In this document: positions 47,901 through 54,708 of the stretch, piece by piece
Layout: each line of letters starts with the position of its first letter
How positions within the stretch are numbered: position 1 is the first letter of the stretch
Origin: a virus
DNA length: 55,951 nucleotides
Strand: one strand, 5' to 3'
Virus record (IMG/VR): IMGVR_UViG_3300025828_000030
Coordinates: 1-55,951 of that record
Translations under genes and position numbers: made by a program
Notes under the pieces: model-generated
Databases searched by the model: none
What the model saw: the letters and a program-made list of their open reading frames with translations, nothing else
Told to the model about the DNA's origin: nothing

Positions 47901-49208
47901 AGGTATTTCTCTACCCTCAAGTGCTTGTAACCTATCTCTAAGAGCTGAATCATCAAATTGTGGAATATTGCCCAATAGATCTCTGTTTGCTTGTATCTGT
48001 TGTTGTAACTGTGAAGGATCAAATTGTGGAATGTTTGCTAATCTATCTTCTAAACCTGCAATACCAGCTTGTAGTTGTGAAGGATCAAAAGTTGGTATTT
48101 CTCTTCCCTCTAATGCTTTTAATCTATTTTGCAATGACGTGTCATCAAATGTAGGTATTTCTCTACCTTCTAAAGACGCAAGTCTTTCTCTTAAAGCAGA
48201 GTCGTCAAACTGTGGTATGTTGCCTAATAAATCTTTATTAGCTTGTATTTGTTGCTGTAAACCAGAAGGATCAAACTGCGGAATATTTGCGAGTCTTTCC
48301 TCTATGCCACCAATCTGTGATTGTAAGTTGCTTGGATCAAACTGAGGTATATTAGATATACGATCACTTAAGCCAGCAATACCGGCTTGTAATTCTGACG
48401 GATCAAATTGTGGAATGTTGCTTAATAATTGTTTATTAGCTTGTATTTGCTCTTGCAAACCACTTGGGTCGAACTGAGGTATGTTACTAAGCAAATCTTT
48501 GTTAGCTTGTATTTGTGATTGTAATCCGCTTGGGTCAAATTGAGGTATTTCTCTACCTTCTAAAGACGCAAGTCTTTCTCTTAAAGCTGAATCATCAAAC
48601 TGTGGTATGTTGCCTAATAAGTTTCTATTAGCCTCAATTTGAGATTGTAAATTACTAGGATCAAACGTAGGCATTTCTCTTCCTTCAAGAGCTGATAATC
48701 TATCTCTCAATGCAGAGTCATCATATCCAGGTATGTTACCAATGCTTCTATTTAATTCATCAAACCCAGTTGTATATCTGTCCTCAATGGCACCAATTCT
48801 ATCTTGCAATGCTCTGTCATCATACTGAGGTATATTGGAAATACGTTCACTTAAACCAGAAATACCAGCTTGTAATTGTGATGGATCAAAAGTAGGAATC
48901 TCTTTATTCTCAAGAGCTGATAATCTATCTCTTAATGCTGTATCGTCAAAACTTGGTAGGTTAGATATTCTATCTTCTAAACCGCCAATCTGAGATTGTA
49001 AATTGCTTGGGTCAAAACTTGGTATGTTAGATAATAAATTTTTGTTTGCATCTATTTGTGCTTGAAGACCTGATGGATCAAAAGTTTGACCACCGCCAAC
49101 ACCACCTATAGACATTTGATCTCTGCCTGTTTGTTTTACTGGCATGTAGCCTACTGGAGTCAATCTCATTAACTGACCATTAATGATTTTTGTATCTCCG
49201 TATTGCAT
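44949..49208 (-). CDS. Giant repetitive virion protein, 1419 aa
   Basis: Residues about 45-470 are some twenty units of about 22 residues on the pattern FDPS-x-LQ-x-QI...L-x-NIPQ. Residues about 505-680 are a second set of about 8-9 units on the pattern PPSFDREKLIEDIRGGIDIP. A Pro-rich part follows. Residues about 1050-1419 are an alpha-helical domain typical of marine phage ejection proteins (YNPFEQAVVDKTIQDVMEAG; GAFGGSRARLGAMERQE). Coiled-coil trimer or rod is likely. It ends with Gly/Gln-rich segments. Confidence 0.85.
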   Translation of the reverse strand: MQYGDTKIINGQLMRLTPVGYMPVKQTGRDQMSIGGVGGGQTFDPSGLQAQIDANKNLLSNIPSFDPSNLQSQIGGLEDRISNLPSFDDTALRDRLSALENKEIPTFDPSQLQAGISGLSERISNIPQYDDRALQDRIGAIEDRYTTGFDELNRSIGNIPGYDDSALRDRLSALEGREMPTFDPSNLQSQIEANRNLLGNIPQFDDSALRERLASLEGREIPQFDPSGLQSQIQANKDLLSNIPQFDPSGLQEQIQANKQLLSNIPQFDPSELQAGIAGLSDRISNIPQFDPSNLQSQIGGIEERLANIPQFDPSGLQQQIQANKDLLGNIPQFDDSALRERLASLEGREIPTFDDTSLQNRLKALEGREIPTFDPSQLQAGIAGLEDRLANIPQFDPSQLQQQIQANRDLLGNIPQFDDSALRDRLQALEGREIPTFDPSNLQSGIAGLRDRLDNLNIPEYKAPDLSGFARLEDLPQIDTSKFLTAGDLPKFDPRDFREDFLSIAREGIQMPEYKAPDLSGFARKEDIPTFDKEAFEKEILDKMRGSIDVSPKPPVFDRDALIEDIRSGIDIPKPPSIDREALIKDIRSGIDIPRFDRDALIKDIRSGIDIPKPPSFDREKLIEDIRGGIKIPEFDRESLLRDIRSELPTPPAFDRQKLIEDIRGGIDIPQPSNPFDPSNLQKRLTALESRNIPAFDPSVLQNRLQELEQRLSELQTPAQPEPSPLENDYTLPEPQPIEPMDRLPIRRPEPPMSIGGIGGGRLPQVTPITEDPGVVADRNARTEYSNQLRAGGDAFRAAFPDAPQRPQIGTMDIRMYIDPITGEQKTGSSTDIRYRNSLKEYLDANPAAMESYQQNVLSVTKPESMIQGPRPVRGGPALPPGGPVPIRPIPPQDFGFGPGIRPTEIRGPDGRIIGPAGVTPPDFVKNIENKGPGSLRDRIDVDRFVPPQRGFDQVTGGMITPPTGPTKADLLPPKRDDQLFIDDRPSDPRLDDFVATTGQEVFDKDYFDRIGISDPRTNIEGLQFRGNQGINPPPNPAAGLIANPAPTTDPVTTAPTPSAADGEVQPQPMPVGALDPVLLGQTSQENLTDPLVRALYFGTADQPGFYQQLQQAGANLIGQDVPLQQTAGLTPLELLARQQAVAGLGGFEPFLQQNRDLVEQAIAQSRRAEELQDPYYTQAEEIYKDTMGAYDPSMTQQFYNPFEQAVVDKTIQDVMEAGEKQDIASRAREISAGAFGGSRARLGAMERQEALGEGLAQALGAIRQRGFSEAQSTGMSEFARQQAAKRTGAQGLMGIGVGRGSAASQLGQQLAGYGSQIGGIGSTQEGLRAGQRGELAGFGGVGRGIAETGLSRIYQQMLRQQERPLGVLGQIGSMLPGYQQGSTQIGSQYGLPTDPSAAGLGAAFSAYGALAPRQGQG
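47168..47693 (-). repeat. Second tandem repeat set, FDRE-LIEDIRGGIDIP
   Basis: About eight to nine imperfect units of 50-75 bp encode (P)SFDRE-x-LI-x-DIR-x-GIDIPK. They share the PxFD opening with the first set, so both may derive from one ancestral unit. Confidence 0.8.
47798..49076 (-). repeat. Tandem FDPS-LQ-QI repeats within the 1419-aa protein
   Basis: About twenty imperfect units of roughly 60-70 bp encode the pattern FDP(S)-x-LQ-x-QI-x-x-x-x-x-L-x-NIP. A sub-type has FDDSALR-x-RL-x-x-LE-x-REIP. The two sub-types alternate irregularly, which points to duplication of pairs of units. Confidence 0.85.
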
Positions 49209-50512
49209 TAGGCTTGCCCTATCTTATTAAACTGCTCAAAAGTTTTCATAAGTTTATCCATGTTCTGAGCACCTTTTTGTCTGTCAGGTTTACCATTTGG
49301 TATAAGTTCTATGCCAGTTTCTGTTTTTGTTACTTTGAACCCACCTAAACCATTGTTTGCAGCAGATGTCATAACAAACTCACCATCGCTTAACATAGCA
49401 GGTATATCATCACTTGTGCCTGTTCCAGGACCAATGCTAGGACCACCACCACGCATATCTAACTCGTTAGCCATTGCAGATCTACCCATAGCAAATCTAG
49501 GTCGTTCTTGTAATCCACCCATAGCTGCTTGTTTTCTAATACCTAAGTCAAAGCCTGTAAACGTAGGAGCTGGCATTAGATCTGGTCTAACAGACTGTCT
49601 AATATCTCTCATGCCACCTTCTCTGTCTTTGTAGGATTCTTTAACTGCTTTACCATAAAGTCCTGCTAATCCCATGAGTGGCAACATACCGCCTAACCCA
49701 CCTCCGCTAGATTGACCTCCAAAAAAACTACCAAAAGGTGATCCCATTCCAGCATTAGCCATTTGTGTTAACTGTGCATATGCTTGTGGGTTTGCTGCAA
49801 TTTGTGCAGGTGTCATACTTGCCAATGCTTGTTGTGCTTGTTGGGCTGTTTGAGATGCAGTTATTTGTCCTGGTGTTCCACTGCCAAAACCAAATCTATT
49901 AGCTAAACCTTTTCCAGCAGCAGGTCCGCCTGCATAAGTAGATCCAGTTTTTCCAAACATACCACCAGCCAAAGGATTAGTTAATCCGCCCATAATCCCA
50001 CCAAAACCACCTGCTGTGCCACCTGCTATAGATGAAATACCAGGTATGCCAAGACCAGCAAGACCACTTGCTGCACTAGAAGCTAAACCACCTATACCGC
50101 TTGCAACACCACCTAAACCTGGTATTTTGCTTAAACCACTAACAACTCCTCCACCAAGCCCTCCAAGAACTCCACCTAAAGCTGTACCAACTCCAGGTAT
50201 AAATGCAGCAACTGGAGCTACTTTTTTAACTACTTTACCAATAGACTTAAATGTTTTCTTTAACCAACCAAACTCAGCCATACCCGTAATAGGGTTGATA
50301 GACATACCATCACCAACAGTATATTCGTTAGGATCAAGCCCTACTGCCATCATTTCTTTTTTAATTATTTCTTGCGTTTGTGGAGAGATAACTGGTGGGA
50401 CTACCATTTCTCCTGGTGCTACGTGGGCAAGCATAGTATCCTCTCCTCTTCCTAAACCTGCTATACCTTTACCTGAGTTGTCTATTCTATTCATGCTCAA
50501 ATCATTCCTCAT
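49208..50512 (-). CDS. Gly-rich internal virion protein, 434 aa
   Basis: The N-terminus has DTMLAHVAPGEMVVPP and the C-terminus has TSDDIPAMLSDGEFVMTSAA, a matched pair of motifs found in phage internal and tape-measure-like proteins. A basic amphipathic helix (WLKKTFKSIGKVVKKVAPVAAFIPG) leads into a long Gly/Ala-rich hydrophobic region (residues about 105-190) that could line a channel or insert in membrane. It overlaps the oxygenase gene by 11 bp. Confidence 0.78.
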   Translation of the reverse strand: MRNDLSMNRIDNSGKGIAGLGRGEDTMLAHVAPGEMVVPPVISPQTQEIIKKEMMAVGLDPNEYTVGDGMSINPITGMAEFGWLKKTFKSIGKVVKKVAPVAAFIPGVGTALGGVLGGLGGGVVSGLSKIPGLGGVASGIGGLASSAASGLAGLGIPGISSIAGGTAGGFGGIMGGLTNPLAGGMFGKTGSTYAGGPAAGKGLANRFGFGSGTPGQITASQTAQQAQQALASMTPAQIAANPQAYAQLTQMANAGMGSPFGSFFGGQSSGGGLGGMLPLMGLAGLYGKAVKESYKDREGGMRDIRQSVRPDLMPAPTFTGFDLGIRKQAAMGGLQERPRFAMGRSAMANELDMRGGGPSIGPGTGTSDDIPAMLSDGEFVMTSAANNGLGGFKVTKTETGIELIPNGKPDRQKGAQNMDKLMKTFEQFNKIGQA

Positions 50513-51209
50513 TACATTTTAACCAAAATACCAATAAGTATCTATCTCCTGATTCTACTGCAAGTCCCCTATGCATGTGAGTAAAACTCGGAAAAATTAG
50601 AGCGTGGCCTGTAGGTAATGGCTCAACTGTACCACGTTTTAAAAATTCAGTTCCGCCACCTTTGTACTTTCCAGTATTCAAAGGAACTACCATACTAATA
50701 TCAGCACTGACATCATGATGCCAAGCACCTTGTTTTTTATCCTTTAAATTATAGTTGGCTATTTGTATTGCACCTGTATCTACGTGCCTATTCCAAATAT
50801 TCAAAAATATAGGATTACCTATAGTATATATCGTTTGCATCAAAGATTGGTAGATTTGTGGGCAATTATCTTGAAAAGTTATTTCTGGTATTTGCCGTAA
50901 ATCATCCTCTTCTGGGTTAGGTTTAAAGCCATAATGTGCTTCTAAATTCTTCATTTCGTCTAATAATATTTTGCAAAACTTCTCTGAAAAGAAAGGAACG
51001 GTGTACACATCTTTTAATGGTTCTTTTATGATTTTGTCTAGTTTTGTTTTTTCTCTATTGACAGTTCCACTTTGTTCATAAAAATCTACGATTGGCTTGA
51101 TGGAGTCCTTTACAGCATTAAATGTATCTTTTTGTATGTACCAATCACTAGGATAGGCTAGTAGAATATTTTTTAGTTCGTATCCAAGTTGTTCTGCTGT
51201 ATTTATCAT
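50502..51209 (-). CDS. 2-oxoglutarate/Fe(II)-dependent oxygenase
   Basis: The 235-residue protein has a prolyl-hydroxylase-type fold: WHHDVSADISMVVPLN (H-x-D metal ligands), GGTEFLKRG, LPTGHALIFPSFTHMHRGLAVESGDRYLLVFW (third His and the Arg that binds 2-oxoglutarate). It probably hydroxylates a phage structural or host protein; collagen-like Gly-rich neighbours make a virion protein plausible. It lies within the tail gene cluster. Such enzymes are frequent in ocean phages. Confidence 0.88.
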   Translation of the reverse strand: MINTAEQLGYELKNILLAYPSDWYIQKDTFNAVKDSIKPIVDFYEQSGTVNREKTKLDKIIKEPLKDVYTVPFFSEKFCKILLDEMKNLEAHYGFKPNPEEDDLRQIPEITFQDNCPQIYQSLMQTIYTIGNPIFLNIWNRHVDTGAIQIANYNLKDKKQGAWHHDVSADISMVVPLNTGKYKGGGTEFLKRGTVEPLPTGHALIFPSFTHMHRGLAVESGDRYLLVFWLKCNEE

Positions 51210-51532
51210 AAAGTAATGGTTGTACTGCCTGCTATATTAATAGTAACCTTGCCAACACTTGATGTCATTTCAAAACCTTGTGATAGCGTTCTTTCGCCAA
51301 TATCTAACCATTTGTTTCCAGTATAAACTTGTAAAACGCCTACAGTGGTATTCCAAATGATACTACCATCATTAAACTTCAACGTATTTTTTTCAGGATC
51401 ACTTATCTGTCTTACGTTATCTAGATCTACTGCACCTAGATTAATCTCAAGTATTCTTACTAATCTGTTAAAAATATCAGATGTAACTTGCTCAGATGCG
51501 AGTGGTAGTTGAGTTTGTAAGAGTTTGCTCAT
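51206..51532 (-). CDS. Structural protein, 108 aa
   Basis: The protein has a helical start (MSKLLQTQLPLASEQVTSDIFNRLVRILEINLGAVD) and a beta-rich end with NDGSIIWNTTVGVLQVYTGNKW. It overlaps the oxygenase and hub genes by four bases each. A small tail or fibre attachment protein is likely. Confidence 0.78.
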   Translation of the reverse strand: MSKLLQTQLPLASEQVTSDIFNRLVRILEINLGAVDLDNVRQISDPEKNTLKFNDGSIIWNTTVGVLQVYTGNKWLDIGERTLSQGFEMTSSVGKVTINIAGSTTITL

Positions 51533-53397
51533 CTTCTACCATCAGGTTTTATATCTATGCGTGTTGCTCCTAATCTCCAACCAATACCAAGATTACCATC
51601 ATCAGTAGCATCATCGTTTGATTCAAATCTAAGTGCTATTTGTCTTGATCTGCTTCTTACATAAGCTTGTTGGGTGTTTGCACTTATTGCACTGGTTGAA
51701 TTGGTTGTAAGAGAATCGCCTGGGAAGTTTCTAGTTTTTAAAACTATATTTACATTACCTTGATTATCATCTTTTATAAATTTGTAATCAGGTATGATTC
51801 GTTTGATAAAGCTGAATTGTTCACCATCTCCAATATCCATGTCAGAACTTTCTATAAAGACGTTGGTCATTGGAGCACCATCAGCATCAAACCCTGTTTC
51901 TTGTCTATATAAATATCCATTATCAACAGCTCTTGGATAATTTACGATACCTGAATCAAGCCATGCTGTTCTTGATAGTTGGCCATAAAACCAAACTTGT
52001 TCTACATAGTTATATATGACATATCTATCTATCTCATCTGAGTCAGAAGAACAGTAAAACCAACCTACCTCGCTTTTATCTTTTATTGTAAAAGCATGAA
52101 TTTTAAATGATTGAATAAGGTTTATATCACCAAAAACATAATTATGGACAGAACATGGTAATGTTTGTACGCTACCATTATATGAATAAAAGTTGTTATA
52201 ACTCATCCAATAAACTCCACCAGGAGTCGTAACTGCTGCTTTTGGACCCACCAATCCAGTACCTTCATTTATTAGGTTTACACCAAAAGTAAAAGGCGGT
52301 CCTATAAACTGCATACTATATAAGGCTGTGTCAGTCCAAACTAATATTTCTTGTCTTGCTTTTACACCACCAATAATAGAAGAACCAGATGAAAGTCTAA
52401 GAGATCCTGCTGTATTAGTAGATAATGGTTCAAAATCTAAATCATTCTCTTGATCACTAAATGCAATGAGCATAGGATCAATCGCACCGGTTCTTGATGA
52501 ACCAGATATAGGATCAGCTCCTAAAACTATCAAGTGCCTATCTTTTTCTGAAGTAATTACTTGTAAACCTTTAGTTGGTACTAAATTTGCACCAGCAATA
52601 CTTGAAAGTTCTACAGCTCTTGTTGACAAACCATTGTTTTCAGTCCATTTGTAAATACCTGCATTCCTTTGGTTCATTATCAAATCTTCTCCAAAGTTGT
52701 CGTGTGTCCACAATCTAAGCTGGTTAGTGTCACTCAAAGCTGCTGTGCTACCAAAAGCACCTTGTCCCCATCCGTTTACACCCCAACCTGTACTAGGAAT
52801 ATAAACATCTAGACCTACATTTACTTGATAAGTACCTACTATAGAAGATCCTCCATTACCAGTGTCTGAAGAGTTAGCTGTTACAGTAGTGCCAGAGGTA
52901 TCTTTAGCTTCTATGGTGTAGCTATTTACGTTAACGATGGTTGTAATTTGGTATTCTTGATTTAAAACATCTGCTGTAATATTGCCACCTAAACTAACAG
53001 CACCTGAAAAAGTAACAAAATCATTTTTTACAGCTCCGTGTGCTGTGTCTGAAACAGTTATTGTAGCGTCACCATTTGACGCAGAGAATGTGACATCACC
53101 TGCTGCTGTAGTTGATCTTATAGGGGTAACATCATTAAAGGTACCACCAGATTCAATATAATATTTCCAAGTAGTTCCCAACCCTAAAAACTTTGTGCTT
53201 CCTAAAGAAATCCATGGATGTAAAGATCTAGTTGTACCTAGATAAGTATTAGAGGTAAGTTTTTGCCAACCTCCAAACTTTTCTGGTCTGCCTTTACGAA
53301 AACGCACCAGATTACAGTCAAACCAACCGCCTTCATTATCGTAAGCAGTTCCTTCTCTATTTATACCTGGCCTAAATGTAAGCTTCTGCAACGGCAT
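51529..53397 (-). CDS. Tail hub protein, P22 gp10-like
   Basis: The 622-residue protein begins MPLQKLTFRPGINREGTAYDNEGGWFDCNLVRFRKGRPEKFGGW, the typical start of this hub family of short-tailed phages. It then has a beta-propeller-like series (LRLWTHDNFGEDLIMNQRNAGIYKW; LIVLGADPISGSSRTGAIDPMLIAFSDQE). The C-terminus is a beta domain with RSRSRQIALRFES. It stands next to the endolysin gene and marks the phage as podovirus-like. Confidence 0.88.
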   Translation of the reverse strand: MPLQKLTFRPGINREGTAYDNEGGWFDCNLVRFRKGRPEKFGGWQKLTSNTYLGTTRSLHPWISLGSTKFLGLGTTWKYYIESGGTFNDVTPIRSTTAAGDVTFSASNGDATITVSDTAHGAVKNDFVTFSGAVSLGGNITADVLNQEYQITTIVNVNSYTIEAKDTSGTTVTANSSDTGNGGSSIVGTYQVNVGLDVYIPSTGWGVNGWGQGAFGSTAALSDTNQLRLWTHDNFGEDLIMNQRNAGIYKWTENNGLSTRAVELSSIAGANLVPTKGLQVITSEKDRHLIVLGADPISGSSRTGAIDPMLIAFSDQENDLDFEPLSTNTAGSLRLSSGSSIIGGVKARQEILVWTDTALYSMQFIGPPFTFGVNLINEGTGLVGPKAAVTTPGGVYWMSYNNFYSYNGSVQTLPCSVHNYVFGDINLIQSFKIHAFTIKDKSEVGWFYCSSDSDEIDRYVIYNYVEQVWFYGQLSRTAWLDSGIVNYPRAVDNGYLYRQETGFDADGAPMTNVFIESSDMDIGDGEQFSFIKRIIPDYKFIKDDNQGNVNIVLKTRNFPGDSLTTNSTSAISANTQQAYVRSRSRQIALRFESNDDATDDGNLGIGWRLGATRIDIKPDGRR

Positions 53398-53399
53398 GG

Positions 53400-53843
53400 T
53401 TATACCTCATGCCATTCTTTGTTTTCAAATAACAAAGATTCTGCTTCTCTTCTCCTTATTAAACCCTGCAAAACTTTTCCACCAGCTTTGTTCCACCTTT
53501 TAATTTGTGCAGGGACACCTTCATAATCTTTTGCATTAAGCACTTTAAGTAAAGTTGATGCTTTTAAATTTGCAGGTCCTAAGTTAAATACCCAGGAAAC
53601 AAGTGCATCAAACTGATTTTGTTCTAAATCTACTTCTACTAAATCATTAATATAGCCCTCATACTCTTTCATTTCGTGTAAGAGTAAATTATCAGCTTCT
53701 TCTTGTGTGATTGTGTCACCTTCTTTTACACCTTTAGTAGAACCATATCCTATAGTCCATACTCCTGCTGCACATTTGTAAGCTTCTAGCTCACAGCCCT
53801 CAAACTTTTTAATTAAAGCCAAACCTTCTTGTGATATATTCAT
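53400..53843 (-). CDS. Endolysin, GH24 lysozyme type
   Basis: I start at ATG 53843 (MNISQEGLALIKKFEG), which has GAGGAG upstream; the frame is open to 53906. The 147-residue muramidase has catalytic Glu in KKFEGCELEAY, then CAAGVWTIGYG, where Cys sits at the usual Asp position and Thr follows, as in many phage lysozymes. DALVSWVFNLG is the second helix. No signal or SAR segment is seen, so a holin must release it. Confidence 0.92.
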   Translation of the reverse strand: MNISQEGLALIKKFEGCELEAYKCAAGVWTIGYGSTKGVKEGDTITQEEADNLLLHEMKEYEGYINDLVEVDLEQNQFDALVSWVFNLGPANLKASTLLKVLNAKDYEGVPAQIKRWNKAGGKVLQGLIRRREAESLLFENKEWHEV

Positions 53844-53844
53844 A

Positions 53845-54216
53845 TTACTGCTCCTCTGTGGTTGTAGTAACCTTTTTATAATAGACAACAACTTCTTTAA
53901 GTTCATTTATATACCTTTTTAATTCTTGCATATTATACGCCATAAGCTCATAATCGGGCACAGACATAGCTAAGAATACCACTTGACCGTGTTCTTTCTC
54001 AACTCTTGCTAAAAATTCATCTAGATTTTTGTCTGAAACGACATACCAATAAGGATCTTTTAAATCTATCTCTCTTGGCATTATGGGTTGCACAATGGTT
54101 CTTTCTAGTGGCTTTGCTGTTACTTCTATCTGTTTAGTTGGTAGCAGACTGCAACTGCAAGCCATTATCAAGACTGTCGATATTACGGCTGTCTTCTTCA
54201 ATACTATCGAATACAT
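53845..54216 (-). CDS. Putative outer-membrane spanin (Rz1-like) lipoprotein
   Basis: The 123-residue protein has a lipoprotein-like signal (VISTVLIMACSCSLLP, Cys at about 20-22), then a Pro-containing segment (VQPIMPREIDLKDPYWYVV) and a helical end (YELMAYNMQELKRYINELKEVV). It overlaps the Rz-like gene by 83 bp, the usual Rz/Rz1 arrangement. The middle part resembles a T4-like marine phage protein of unknown role, so o-spanin is likely but not certain. Confidence 0.65.
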   Translation of the reverse strand: MYSIVLKKTAVISTVLIMACSCSLLPTKQIEVTAKPLERTIVQPIMPREIDLKDPYWYVVSDKNLDEFLARVEKEHGQVVFLAMSVPDYELMAYNMQELKRYINELKEVVVYYKKVTTTTEEQ

Positions 54217-54529
54217 CTTTAGTTCCTTTATTTACCCTAGGTTCTATTAAACCAGGTTTAGCTGCTGCTAACTTAGTTAAATTATGTCTTTTGAATATAT
54301 CAAGGTATCTTGACATTTCTTGTTGTATTTCTTGATTTTTGTTTTGTAATTCTAAAAGACTTGTTGTTTGTAGTTGAAAATCGTTTTGTAAACTTTGTAT
54401 TGCTTCTTCTTGCGTAGCTACAGCACCTTCTAATGCCATGTTATTAGCTGTAAGTGTTTTATTTTGGTTATATAAATAAAAAGTTATAAGAGACATAACT
54501 AAGATTATGCCAATTAAAACTTTGCTCAT
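54134..54529 (-). CDS. Putative inner-membrane spanin (Rz-like)
   Basis: The 131-residue protein has an N-terminal membrane anchor (VLIGIILVMSLITFYLY) and then a coiled coil (LEGAVATQEEAIQSLQNDFQLQTTSLLELQNKNQEIQQEMSRYLDIF), the layout of Rz-type i-spanins. The C-terminal part (RVNKGTKDVFDSIEED) is acidic. It overlaps its partner by 83 bp and the holin-like gene by 4 bp. Confidence 0.7.
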   Translation of the reverse strand: MSKVLIGIILVMSLITFYLYNQNKTLTANNMALEGAVATQEEAIQSLQNDFQLQTTSLLELQNKNQEIQQEMSRYLDIFKRHNLTKLAAAKPGLIEPRVNKGTKDVFDSIEEDSRNIDSLDNGLQLQSATN

Positions 54530-54708
54530 ACGAATCTAGATAAGACTACAGATAGCAGAATAAATGGATATACAGCCCATATCATGTTTTCAAGCTTATC
54601 AAAGCGTTTTGAACCATCATCTAACCTTTTTTCTATATTAGCGTATCTAATACTGCACTCTCTTTCATGTGCTTCGATTTTTGTTATTGCTTCCTTAGTT
54701 GTTGCCAT
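54526..54708 (-). CDS. XhlA-like holin candidate, 60 aa
   Basis: A charged coiled coil (EAHERECSIRYANIEKRLDDGSKRFDKLENM) is followed by one C-terminal membrane helix (IWAVYPFILLSVVLSRFV), the XhlA/hemolysin holin plan. It overlaps the end of the cyclase gene by 14 bp and precedes spanins and endolysin, which is a normal lysis gene order. Confidence 0.72.
   Translation of the reverse strand: MATTKEAITKIEAHERECSIRYANIEKRLDDGSKRFDKLENMIWAVYPFILLSVVLSRFV

Noticed and set aside
47128-48345. 405-codon plus-strand ORF
   Set aside because: It is the antisense frame of the tandem repeats in the 1419-aa virion protein; its Ser/Leu-rich repeats mirror those units and it has no ribosome site or neighbour on that strand.
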